From Anthoceros angustus (lineage: Eukaryota > Streptophyta > Anthocerotopsida > Anthocerotales > Anthocerotaceae): a stretch of DNA of 64,000 nucleotides. Below, one piece after another: positions 12,157 to 23,800 of the stretch. The translations under genes were made by a program, and so were the position numbers. Under the pieces are notes generated by a model that saw only the letters and a list, made by a program, of their open reading frames with translations, searched no databases and had not been told where the DNA came from. The stretch is from positions 434,001 through 498,000 of the forward strand of contig VJWM01000063.1 of NCBI GenBank assembly GCA_010909165.1. The letters are read 5' to 3'. Position 1 is the stretch's first letter. The number at the start of each line of letters is the position of its first letter.

Positions 12157-13278
12157 TTTTTTTCAGTCTGAGTATGTATACTTTATATTATTAGTAGTTT
12201 GGTGAAATATAGAGTAGGGGTATTTTTTTCTCTCTTTCTTATGAGTCTATGACAAAAATTCATTGGACTTGAGTATACTTTTTCTTCTTCTACATGGCTT
12301 CTATGGCATACCAAAGAGGACATAGGGGATATAGCATTTTTTTCGCGCGAAACATGTACAAAGCGTAGGCATCTTGAAGAATATACCATTGATTCCTGTA
12401 CGGAGGTGCACCCTCACAACACATGCTGAAATGTCCGCTTTGGCACCCTAACCAAGAGTGGCCAAGCACCAAAGGGGACACATCTCTTTCTCTTCCAAAC
12501 GTGTGTGTGCTTGAAAATGTTTCTATCCTTGCAACTTACTTGAAAACAAAGAGCCACTGTGGTTTGACAGAACTCGACGCCCACTGCGCCCTTAACAGGC
12601 GTGGCTCGCCCCTAGCCCCACCCACGCCTCGCCCGCCTAAACCCTCGCCCCACCATACAAGACGAACCCTAAAACGGCCACCGCAAATGGTGGTGGCTTG
12701 TCAGAGCTACGGGCGACGCTTTAACTGGAACACAACGTCTGAAATTTTTTTTCCTTATTGCGCATGCACTGCGGGAAAAAAAGGGAGTTCCGCTTGTGTA
12801 CCAAGTCTGGCGGGTCAGCTTTGCACCGCTTTAGGCTACCTCATTCGGCCGGTTACCAAACCGACACAAGAAAGCCGTGTGGTATGAAGAAAAGTTTCAT
12901 GAGCGAAAAAGTGCCCGTCCTCTCGTCTCCTATGCCATAGGCTTCACCGTAGTTGAATCTCTAAGTTGCTTTGAAGGGGATGTAGTAACTGTGTTTTTGT
13001 ATTCTGTACATAAAAATATATTTTACAATGCTCACAAAAATTTGTTAAAATTTATTTGACGTAGCCTCCACCTGACCGTGATTTTCAAGGTATTAATAGT
13101 TGAATAAAATAATTCAATATGATAATTAAAAATACTAGAATATTAATATTAATATTAATTAAATACATCTTCATCGTATACATAAGTGAAAGGGTTGATT
13201 GGGGTCTTCCCTTCAATCTCCACATGAATTCATTGGACCTCCACAATTAAGCGGACGAATCAGTGCTTGGATGGGTGC

Positions 13279-13390
13279 CATCGATCTTCCAATTATGAAC
13301 ATCATGCCCTCATCTCCGTATGTGCAGATCGCACCCATCGATCTCCCAATCATAAACATCATACCCTCATCTCCGCGGTATACAAACCGC
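13279..13390. repeat. Two-copy 56-bp direct repeat
   Basis: Units at 13279 and 13335 share 'ccatcgatct(t/c)ccaat', 'aacatcat' and 'ccctcatctccg'. No function can be assigned. Confidence 0.7.
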
Positions 13391-13889
13391 TAGATGTGAA
13401 TATCTACAGTAGGCTATGGTATTACTCTAGATCAAATTCCTTCCAAATCAAATTCTATTGATGTATACTTCAAAATATCTATACTTTTAAATTTTTAAAA
13501 AGTTTCAAAACTCACTAAAAGGGTTGATTGGGTAGGTGTAAGAGGAGCCCGGCAGGCCGGACACTCGCCAAATCCATCCGCAAGGCCATATTTGTGTCAA
13601 GATCCTCTTGTATGTTCTACAGGGTTTCGTGGGTTTGTGGAGTAACGATGGAATGTTGTGCAAGTTCTCCACCGCGGGACCACTTCTAATACACCTAATA
13701 AGATATGGTATGGTTTGGTTTAAGAAAACCTATGCTTGCCGGTGAGGGGAAAAAACCGATGTCGCCGGCCAATGCCTTACCGCCGAGGCCGGGGCAGCTG
13801 TTCAATCCTAACAGACTGGCCGGCCGGGCGGCAAGAAGCACAGAATTGAGGCCATGGCTGGCAATGGTGGTCGTGGCAGTTGTCTGGCA

Positions 13890-14655
13890 CCCAGAATGCT
13901 CTGTGGGCGACGGGCACTGCAGGGCACGGTCCCCGCTGCCTTCAGGTAAGGCACGCCGTCCTCCCTCGAGGGAGACCACTTGTGCGTGAGATATCATCTG
14001 TATCTGTATTTGCATAGGTGTATCTGAGACGCTGGTAGTTTTGAAGGGGACCAATAGTTTCGAAGGGACCAATAAAGTGGAGGGAATGTGACCAAGTAGT
14101 ATACGTGAGCCACATTGGCAGGATGGTGGCCGATCAGGACAGCAGGCAAGGGCTGACCAGTTCATTTCCTTGGAGAGACAGTGCATTTCCCTGGCTTTTC
14201 ATGTCACTTTCATAGCAGCCTGATTAGAAGCTGAAGGGGGGCGAAGAAGAAAACCACGATGTATGTAGACTAGACTACCTCCATTCACTGCTGCACGAAC
14301 TTGTACATCGTGGTGTAGCATTTGCTTTTCATGGGGGGACAGCATTCATGGAACTGCGCATCTGCTTCCAATTGATATTGCTGTTGAAGTTGAGACACAG
14401 CATCGCAAACTCCAGGGCAAAACAGGATCAACACCAAGATAATGGCGTCTAGAAACGATCGTCCGACCTAGAAGACGTGAAATATAAACAACCCGCACAC
14501 GGCAACTATTGCTTGCACCTCAATCGCATTAGCTTATTGGCAACAAAACAGGGATGAGCTCATCAACTCTTGCCAATCGTACAGGTCCATCCTACCCTAG
14601 CCTGGTTGTTGGCAGCAACCAGAAACCCGCGTAATCGCTTCTGAGAGATGGCATC
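13890..14655. repeat. Left arm of an inverted duplication flanking MOT1
   Basis: This stretch matches the reverse complement of about 17430-18150. Clear anchors are 14447-14464 against 17610-17627 (18 bp exact complement) and 'gggatgagctcatca' near 14552 against its complement near 17507. Others are the 'gcctgattagaagc' zone near 14216 against about 17780, and 'gggctgaccagttc' near 14150 against about 17980. Further out, 'gcagggcacggt' near 13919 matches the lectin 3' coding region at about 18100. The arm therefore includes a diverged relic of the lectin gene's 3' end. Similarity is patchy with indels and the outer limit is approximate. Confidence 0.7.
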
Positions 14656-15443
14656 AAAGTGTGATTCTGTTCGTAACCCGGGTGAAAGCCAGGTTGCGCA
14701 TATCCTAACCACCAGACTTAGTATTACGGATTTCTGTGCTGCTCACTTTCGAGCGGGCCTGTCATCTGGCACGTTAGTGCACATGTGCTGTGCACCGCAC
14801 ATTTCTTCTCTCAAGGTGGCCAGCAAGTGGGACTCTGCTCCTTGATCAGCCAGTTGGTGTGTCTATGAGCAGCGGAGCCTGCGGCAGCCTTGTGGCCTTC
14901 CGATGACGCCGCCATAGCTCTGGACAAAAAAGAACAATCGGATTCCAGGACGACGCCAGCCTGCAATTCATATGCAGCTTCAGAGGATCTGTGCTGTCCT
15001 TACATCAGGATCGATGAAGTTCGTCCCTAAACGTTGAAAGAAAAACAAACCAAGATTGAAACATGTCATGGAGCCCCTTCCCACACTCTGCACCTTGCAC
15101 ACCCGCCTTCCAAAGCCCTGCTCGCACCTGCATTGCCGGGAAGCTTCCGCTGGAACGTTCCTAACCGTTAACCGTTATATGTCAGCTGACTGCAACCCCC
15201 GCCTCCTACCCCAGCCAGTGTGGTTGTGAGCGTTGTAAGGGGGGAGAAGAAGCTCCAAAATTCTCGGCTCACGATGGACAATACGGTTTGGTTGTAGAGG
15301 TGCGGGGCTGATGCTGGTTGCACAAGCAGCACTCAAGACCTTGAAGAATTCAAAGTGCTGAAGAAGAAGAAGAACGTTGAAGAAGACGCTGCTGCTGCGA
15401 AACAAGGCTCCTCCTACGCTCGCAATTCACAGCTGTTCCAAAA
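14656..15443. other. Upstream region of MOT1
   Basis: Non-coding sequence between the left inverted arm and the MOT1 first exon. It probably holds promoter and 5' UTR. The stretch 15357-15400 is a GAA-rich, purine-rich leader. No other gene is recognisable; the ORF at 14648-14845 has no motif. Confidence 0.45.
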
Positions 15444-17216
15444 ATGTAAGATCGCCTGGACATGCAAGGTTGCCTGCACACACAGATGAGCATGGTGGAA
15501 TGGTGAGAGTTGTGCGAGATGATGTAGAATGTGAAATCATGCGTGTGTGGATCGTAATGTGTGGGTGCCCGCAGGAGGAAATGGGTGGGAAAGCTGGTAG
15601 GACGGGGTTCAGGAGGAGGAGGAGATGCAGGCGGCATAGACACAACCTCCGAGTCTTCAGGGCAGTCGTCATCGCAGCGCAAGGCATGGATCTGCGGGTG
15701 GAAGAAAGGGGACCTGTCGTGGCGGAAGCTTGACAAGAAAAAAGTGGCAGACGAGATCAGCGGATCTCTGGGAGACCTGGGAAGCTACATCCCGGTGGTG
15801 ATCGCCCTGGCCATGGTGAACGGGCTGGACCTGGGCACCACCATCTTCTTCTCCGGCTTCTTCAACATCCTCACGGGCCTCATCTTCGGCGTGCCCATGC
15901 CGGTCCAGCCCATGCAGGCCATAGCCGCAGCCGCCATCGAGCCGGGGCAGGCCATGAGCATCCCGCAGATGATGGCCGCGGGCCTCTCCGTCTCCTTCAT
16001 CCTGCTCTTCCTCAGCGTCACGGGCCTCATCGGATTCGTCAACTGGCTGGTCCCGCTCCCCGTGGTGCGCGGCGTGCAGCTCTGCCAGGGCCTCAGCTTC
16101 GCCCTCACCGGCGCCAAGTACGTCCTCCGGGAACAAAATTTCGGCCAGGCCCGCAACGTCGGCCTCCCGCGCCCCTGGCTCGGCCTCGACGGCCGCATGC
16201 TCGCCATCGCCGCCTTCTGCTTCGTGGTCGGCGTCACCGGCGTGGGCGGGGAGCACCGACCTACAACCCCTGCCCTAAAGCAAGACGTAGAGTCCGGAAC
16301 CCTACAGCCATCCGCCCCGACGGATCCATCGGGAGCAGGAGGAGAAGATGATGGAGCAACAACAACAGCAACATCCGGGACAGCAACACACACAGGCAAA
16401 GGGAAAGGATCCATGGCCAAGCTTCCATGGAAACGAGCTGGAGTTTACCTGCGAGACGCGAGGGGCAGGTTTGCCATCCCTACCGGTCTGCTCCTGGTGG
16501 TGTTAGGCATGCTGCTTGCGTTTGCTCGCATGCCGAGCATCTTCAAAGCTCTCCGAGTGGGGCCATCCCGGCCCCGAGTGGTGCACATCAAGCTGCAGGA
16601 CTGGAAGATCGGGTTCAACCGGGCGGCCGTGCAGCAGCTCCCGCTCAGCGTGCTCAACAGCGTCATCGCCACAGTGAAGCTAGGGCATGATCTCTTCCCG
16701 GCTCAGCAGGGGAGGCTGAGCGTGGCGAGAGTTGCGGCCTCGGTAGGACTGATGAACGTCCTGGGATGCTGGTTTGGGGCTATGCCGGTCTGCCATGGCG
16801 CAAGCGGGTTGGCCGCTCAGTACCGGCTGGGAGCAAGAACGGGACTCTCTGTGCTGATGCTGGGAGTGGTGAAGATGCTGGTCAGCCTGTTCCTGGGCAG
16901 CTCCATCCTGCGCCTGCTGCTGCAGTTTCCCGTGGCGCTGCTGGGAGTGCTGCTGCTGCTGGCCGGGCTGGAGCTGGCCATGGCCGCGCGCGACCAGGCC
17001 TCCCGCTCCGACGCCTTCGTCACGCTCCTGGTGGCCGTTGTCGGGCTGGCCTGGTCCAACGGCGCCCTAGGGTTCGCCTGCGGCATGGTGATCGCCTGGA
17101 TCCTCAAGGTGCGCAGCCTCGACCTCGACCTCCTGGACTTGCCCACGCTGGATCCTGCTGCCATGCACGCGCACCTCTCGGCGCCGCCCCTTCCTCCTCA
17201 CATTTCCCCTCGTTAG
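15444..17216 (+). CDS. MOT1: MOT1-family molybdate transporter (SulP-related)
   Basis: The membrane transporter MOT1 imports molybdate for molybdenum-cofactor enzymes (family knowledge). The long frame 15575-17216 has no usable ATG at its head. A GT-AG intron 15446-15574 would join 'AT' (15444-15445) to 'G' (15575), giving ATG AGG AAA TGG and a 547-residue protein. The N-terminus is cytosolic and Gly/Ser-rich. Two family motifs are visible: ISGSLGDLGSYIPVVIALA followed by VPMPVQPMQAIAAAAI in the first half, and GCWFGAMPVCHGASGLAAQY in the second. About ten hydrophobic segments flank a hydrophilic Thr/Gly-rich loop (roughly 235-285) splitting the halves, as in plant MOT1. No frameshifts. An inverted duplication flanks it. 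Whether it acts at the plasma membrane, tonoplast or mitochondrion cannot be told. Confidence 0.93.
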
Positions 17217-17429
17217 ATATGTAGTCTACATTTCCTCTCCTCCTCCGCTCTCAACTCTATCACTCCCCATGACTACCTACATCGGAAAAGGTTCCAACAT
17301 GTTTCCTTATCAACAATGGACTTCATAACACGATAGGTGTATGCTGCATACATGATAAGGCTCGTGTCAAGGTGGCCATGGCTGCTCTCATGGCACCTTG
17401 GCAGGTGCCTTGTGAAGAAATTCATCTCT
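17217..17429. other. MOT1 3' flank
   Basis: Probable 3' UTR and spacer before the right inverted arm begins. No gene is seen. Confidence 0.4.
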
Positions 17430-18160
17430 TAGAAGCAATGACGCGGGTAGGCAGGGGTTAAGAAATTCATCTCACGGTTTCTGGTTCCTCCCAAGGGTGG
17501 GACAGCGCTGATGAGCTCATCCCTGTTTTGTTGCCAGTCATTGCTGTGATGTGAAAGCACAGTTGCACCGTGCAGGTCGAGGGTTGTTATATTTCACTTC
17601 TTGCAGATGGGACGATCGTTTCTAGACGCCATTATCTTCGTGCTGATCCAGTCTGTCCCTGGAGTTTGCGATGCTGTGTTCTAAACTTTAAAGAGCAACG
17701 GGAAGTAGATGCGCAGTCCCATGAATGCCGTTGCAGGTACACACATCATGGTTTTCTTCCTCTCCCACTTCCGCTTCTAATCAGGCTAGCCTCTGGGACG
17801 GCATACTTCAACGATGAAAGCGAGGGAAAGCAGTTGCAAGAAGCACGGCATTGGGCTACTGTTAAACCATGAAAGCGCGAAATATGCACACCACATACAA
17901 CAAAAGCAAGGGAAAGCAGTTCCGAGAAGGACTGCTCACAGAGAAAGCTCATTTATTGTATCGCTCTGAGGGAAATCGAACTGGTCAGCCCTAGGCCTGT
18001 CTACTTGCGCGATCATCCTCTGTATAGGGCGACTCCATTGCCATCGTAGACGACCGCGTTCCCGTCGGCCTGCACAACGAACCGGCAGCCGCTACCGTGC
18101 CCTGCGGTGCCCGACTCCAGATACATGGAGGACAGCATTGCAGTCGTACTGCATGACAAG
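17430..18160. repeat. Right arm of the inverted duplication flanking MOT1
   Basis: Reverse-complement partner of 13890-14655 (anchors listed there). It runs into the 3' coding end and 3' flank of the minus-strand lectin pseudogene, so the duplicated unit was 'lectin tail plus downstream DNA'. The arm is interrupted by several indels relative to its partner. Its ends are not flanked by an obvious target duplication, which argues against simple transposon TIRs. Confidence 0.65.
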
Positions 18161-18183
18161 GGTGCAATCGTTTGCCTGGCCAC

Positions 18184-18383
18184 TGTTAGATTGGCAATTA
18201 CCTAATCAGACACTAACCCAATATCGTTTCGTAATTAACTTAGGTTAAAAACGGTTACAACACTTTTTTGTTTAATGCTTCTTTGAACCTCAATGAAGAT
18301 ATCTGCTTTGCCTACGCTCGCGTTTTTCCTGGTCTCGATCATGGATCCGCTTACGTTCAGCTGGCTACGCGATAACCACGATA
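18184..18383 (+). repeat. copia-1 5' LTR
   Basis: Begins TGTTAGATTGGCAATTACC and ends ...aaccacgata. It aligns along its whole length with 25756-25951, with a few substitutions and several 1-5 bp indels. The terminal CA is not preserved. Confidence 0.92.
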
Positions 18384-18401
18384 TGGTATCGAGCACCATG
18401 G
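18384..18401 (+). promoter_or_regulatory. copia-1 primer-binding site
   Basis: 'tggtatcgagcaccatgg' abuts the 5' LTR and differs by one missing base from the common copia site TGGTATCAGAGC, which is complementary to initiator tRNA-Met. Confidence 0.75.
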
Positions 18402-20924
18402 ACCGAGTCACGGATCCCATACGGTATGAGGTGCACCATCAAATTGAAAGCGATCCGCCATAGGAGGCAATCGAAAACCCTAGGCGATCTGCATACTGGT
18501 GATCACAAGGATCAGATCCTTGCAGCAATTAGACGATTTTCGCTTACATTAGCGGCATGGAGCGTGCGGCAAAGAACAGGCCCACTGGAAAGCACCACCT
18601 ATGAGTATCCCTTGGAAGGAGGAAGAAAACGCTTTATATTACCTTGCGTAAGCAATTCCGCAGCTTTGAGCAAGTGGGACCGTAATCAAAACGCCCGAAA
18701 GCGATCGCACCATGACAAGGAATGTGAATAGAGATAGGTTTTCAAGAGATTATGATCCACCTTCTCCTAAACAAGATCGCACTTGCAGTCAATTGTTGCT
18801 ATGAATTGCGTGTAGAAGACCGGCATGTATTCCGCCCCTGCATCTTCACAACACCATCCATCACAACCAAACAACATAGCAATTAGGCACTTGAACATTA
18901 CGGTAGGCATCCTTAAGCACCAAGCGCATATAGCCCAAAGCGTAAATATAGGAAAGATCGGATCCAACTACAAAAGCAAATAGGTATTCTCACCAAGAAG
19001 TTGTCACAAGTTACCATGCAATCCGATCATCTTGCACACGCCTCGATTTCCAAGATCTTTTGGATGACCTGCTCATTCAGCTTCCAAGCCTATTTCTCGA
19101 TGTAATCCATCTTTTGGTTTGATGATAGTACCGAGCCAGATCAAATATTAGGGTCCTTAGCCACAATGTTCGGTGAGGATTCGAGTCCTCAATTCTCTAG
19201 AAATTTCTAGATAGGTTATGTAGTGCACACACCTTGTTAGTACCACAACCGCATGTGGTCACCACCACATAGGTACCCTAGGCCTAAAGCACCTCGCTTT
19301 ACACATACACCTCCTCCACCTCAACCTCCAATCATGGGGACAAACACAACCATTAATAACACAACTTTCAAGCGGATATGAAAGATAAGGACCGGTTTAA
19401 TGGCTCACACCCAACTGGGAGCTTGAATGGAGGCAACCAAGAGCACGACCTCATGGATCACCGGAAAGAGTACAAATCCGGCATTAGCAAATCCTAAAGG
19501 CATCTTTGAAATTAAAGCTTGGGAAAAGCAAGATAAAAGAGCAAGTATAATCCTATCGACTCTTGATAGGAACATGATACAACATACTCAAGGCGACGCC
19601 AGCCTGAGTTTATTTAAGGATATGTTCGCAGCCAAGGATGGGCGACACTTATAAACGCAACACAATTCTATGGCCTTCAGATGAAGGAAAGTGATAGTGT
19701 GGAGCATCACTTACATAAATTTCGCAGCATGCTAAGCTTGCTTCGGCGATGTATTGACCAAACGAAGGCTATCAGCCCTTCTTACATCCCTCGCCACATA
19801 GCTACAGAGCATTTGTTACTACTCAAACTAATTTTGCAAACCGAGGAGGTGCTAATATTACCTTCTCACAAGTTGTTGGTGCATTCTTTGGAAGAGGAAT
19901 CACAGAGTTGCACGGACGAGGTCAAGAACATAGTTCACATGTCCTCTACACCCAGCCGAGGACGTGGGAGAGGACGCCGAGGAAGGGAAGACCCTATCCC
20001 GCACCAACCTCTTATACACCGGACAGAAAAGAAGGGCACCACATCGGTGCAAAATTCCAGTCATTTCAAAATGAATGAGAAAGAAGCGGGGAGAGCCTCG
20101 CCGTGAAGCCCACAGTGCGGAGACAAACATGGTGACTCGTGGACAAAGTGCCTCCTCACAGATCGCCAAGCCACCTACCATCCTTGCTATATGTTTGTCA
20201 CTTACACAAGCCGATACAAGTATGTGGTTTTGGACTCATACACTCACCACATTTGTCAATCTAAAGACAAATTTATCAATTACAAGCCAGCACCAACTAG
20301 CCAATTTGTCGCTAGGAGACGGCTGACTTGCGATTCCGGATATGGTGATGTCTCATTCCCAATGAAAGGTGGAACACACATCACATTGTCGGGTGTCCTC
20401 CATGTCCCTAGCATGAAGAAAAACTCACCGTGAAACTCGTTATGCACCACGACCGCAAGTATGTTTCACACCTAGTGGTCAGACAAGAACATCTACACAT
20501 GATCGCTCATTTATATTGGGAGAAGGAATCACTTACAATGACCTTTATCATTTTGAGAGTACTGACCAATTACGCGCGGTAGTGATGCCAAGAGTGATGT
20601 AGACAAGACTTCTCTTTGGCATCATCGTCTCGCCATCCTAGCATGACATACATACGTCAAGTTGTTAGCAAACCGAGTTGTACAAGGATCCAATTTCTTT
20701 TAAAGAATGATCACCTCTTGTGAAGACGCTGTTGGGAAGATGGCACAAAAGCCATACAATGATCTGAACCTACAAAGGCAACTGTTAGATGTGGTGCACA
20801 TCGACATATGTGGCCCGATGTCAATCGCATCGCTTTGGTGGGGCAATTTATTTTCTTGTTCCTAGATGAGTGGAGCCATTCTTACATATATTTTCCGCAT
20901 AATCGTCACCAAACATATGATAAG

Positions 20925-22148
20925 TTCCTCGATTATGTACAACTAGAGACTCAAACCGGTGCATTCTTAAGAAACTAAGGAGTGACAATGCGAAAGAATA
21001 CCTACCAGACTTCCAATCATATTGTCGATGAAGGGCATTATTCACCAACCGATTTGCACTATCATCTGCACAAAACTCGTATGTCGAGAGATACAATCGC
21101 ACTTTGCAAGAACGTTGAGCTACTCTTTCATCGCAGGACTTACAAGGGTTATCAAGGTATATAGCATTAATTATATTGAGTCACCAGAAGCCACTTTTCA
21201 GCTATACACCTTTTGAGCGTGGATCGGGCACAAACCCAGATCGACCATTTACGCATCTTTGCACCTATGCATACACACGGAGAAGCGTGGTAAGATGGAC
21301 AATCGAGCTACAAAACATATTTTTGTTGGGTATTCAATACAAAGGGCTACAAGTCAGATAGCCCACATACAAGGCAACTTACCATAGCTAGGAGTGTGAG
21401 CTTCAACGAGCTTCATCATTGCCTCTCATCTTGATCACAAGCCACAAACCCTTGTCGAACCTTCAATTTATGGTCATACTCCACAACAACACTTAGAAGA
21501 AGACGAAGTAGACATAGATATTTCGATTTTCCTTGAGTTCCTCGATTATGTACAACTAGAGACTCAACCGTGCATTCTTAAGAAACTAAGGAGTGACAAT
21601 GCGAAAGAATACCTGGACTTCCAATCATATTGTCGATGAAGGGCATTATTCACCAACCGAGCATTCCTATCATCCCGCACAAAACTCAGATGTCGAGAGA
21701 TACAATCGCACTTTGCAAGAACGTTGAGCTACTCTTTCATCGCAGGACTTACAAGGGTTATCAAGGAAGGTATAGCGTTAATTATATGCTGTCAGAAGCC
21801 ACTTTTCAGCTATACACCTTTTGAGCGTGGATCGGGCACAAACCCAGATCGACCATTTACGCATTCATATGCATACACACCGGAGAAGCGTGGTAAGATG
21901 GACAATCGAGCTACAAAACATATTTTTGTTGGGTATTCAATACAAAGGGCTAGATAGCCCACATACAAGGCAACTTACCATAGCTAGGAGTGTGAGCTTC
22001 AACGAGAGCTTCATCATTGCCTCTCATCTTCGCCACAAGCCACAAACCCTTGTCGAACCTTCAATTTATGGTCATACTCCACAACAACACTTAGAAGAAG
22101 ACGAAGTAGACATAGATATTTCGATTTTCCTTGAGTTCCTCGATCACT
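20925..22148 (+). repeat. 612-bp tandem duplication inside copia-1
   Basis: The block beginning 'ttcctcgattatgtacaactagagac' at 20925 is repeated from about 21537. It covers integrase catalytic-core and downstream sequence. Copies differ mainly by small indels (for example 'actcaaaccggtgc' against 'actcaaccgtgc'). Confidence 0.85.
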
Positions 22149-23800
22149 CACTGCTCCCGCAGCACCTTTAGGCCGATACACCTCAAGACTGTGCAAAGAC
22201 CTCCATTACGGATCCCGCATGTATTGGATAACCCTCCAGATTGAACCTCCAAAGACAAGATCCTGCAGAGGTAGATGAAACTAAAGACCCCGCAGTTAGA
22301 TGCTGCAGAGTTAGATGAAATTCCTCAACCGTAAGAACATGTACAATTGGCGGTAGATGAGCAGGAGGGTCTACCTCAGATCGCCTAGGACTCATCGCCT
22401 AGGTCGAGTGGATTAAGCCACCTTATGAACCAGTGACACCTTTGTTTATGTTCCACCAAGGACTTCCTTAGCAACTCTAGCTACAAATGCTTCAATTCTT
22501 GATCCTCCGATACACACCGGAGAAGCGTGGTAAGATGGACAATCGAGCTACAAAACATATTTTTGTTGGGTATACGAACAAAGGGCTACATGTCAGATAT
22601 AGCCCACATACACAGGCAACTTACCATAGCTAGAGTGTGAGCTTCAACGAGCTTCATCATTGCCTCTCCTCCCCTGTCACAAGCCACAAACCCTTGTCGA
22701 ACCTTCAATTTATGGTCATACTCCACAACAACACTTAGAAGAAGACGAAGTAGACATAGATATTTCGATTTTCCTTGAGTTCCTCGATCACTCACCGCTC
22801 CTGCAGCACCTTTAGGCCGATACACCTCAAGACTGTGCAAAGACCTCCATTACGGATCCCGCATGTATTGGATAACCCTCCAGATTGAACCTCCAAAGAC
22901 AAGATCCTGCAGAGGTAGATGAAACTAAAGACCCCGCAGTTAGATGCTGCAGAGTTAGATGAAATTCCTCAACCGTAAGAACATGTACAATTGGCGGTAG
23001 ATGAGCAGGAGGGTCTACCTCAGATCGCCTAGGACTCATCGCCTAGGTCGAGTGGATTAAGCCACCTTATGAACCAGTGACACCTTTGTTTATGTTCCAC
23101 CAAGGACTTCCTTAGCAACTCTAGCTACAAATGCTTCAATTCTTGATCCTCCGATACACACCGGAGAAGCGTGGTAAGATGGACAATCGAGCTACAAAAC
23201 ATATTTTTGTTGGGTATACGAACAAAGGGCTACATGTCAGATAGCCCACATACACGGCAACTTACCATAGCTAGGAGTGTGAGCTTCAACGAGCTTCATC
23301 ATTGCCTCTCCTCCCCTGTCACAAGCCACAAACCCTTGTCGAACCTTCAATTTATGGTCATACTCCACAACAACACTTAGAAGAAGACGAAGTAGACATA
23401 GATATTTCGATTTTCCTTGAGTTCCCTCGATCACTCACCGCTCCTGCAGCACCTTTAGGGCCAAGACACCAACAAGACTCGGCACAAAAGACTCCATTAC
23501 GGATCCTGCAGATGTATTGGATAACCCTCCGAGATTGAACCTCGACAAGATCCTGCAGAGGTAGATGAAACTAAAGACCCCGCAGTTAGATGCTATTCTG
23601 CAGAGTTAGATGAAATTCCTCAACCGTAAGAACATGTACAATTGGCGGTAGATGAACAGAGGGTCTACCTCAGATCTAGGACTCATCGCCCTAGGTCGAG
23701 TGGATTAAGCCACCTTATGAACCAGTGACACCTTTGTTTATGTTCCACCAAGGACTTCCTTAGCGACTCTAGCTACAAATGCATGCTTCAATTGATCCTC
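21877..23800 (+). repeat. Three-copy tandem array, about 640-bp unit, inside copia-1
   Basis: The landmark 'cggagaagcgtggtaagatg' occurs at 21881, 22518 and 23162 (spacings 637 and 644). Each copy then runs through the LEEDEVDIDIS-type acidic linker. The array overlaps the 612-bp duplication, so the linker between integrase and RT has been amplified. Confidence 0.85.

Larger units (their letters stand above)
11898..13889. other. Gene-poor spacer downstream of the 414-residue gene
   Basis: Mostly AT-rich non-coding DNA with a GC-rich patch near 12590-12680. It contains a tRNA-like fragment at 12121 and a short direct repeat at 13279-13390, annotated separately. ORFs in it (for example 12423-12887) are short, carry no recognisable motif and are probably chance. 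Confidence 0.5.

Noticed and set aside
15561-15580. GTG at 15561 or ATG at 15581 as the MOT1 start
   Set aside because: GTG is not a normal eukaryotic start, and ATG 15581 is out of frame with the transporter.
13890-18160. Treating the inverted arms around MOT1 as TIRs of a Pack-MULE
   Set aside because: The arms extend into lectin coding sequence, and no defined ends or 9-bp target duplication are visible. An inverted duplication explains them better.
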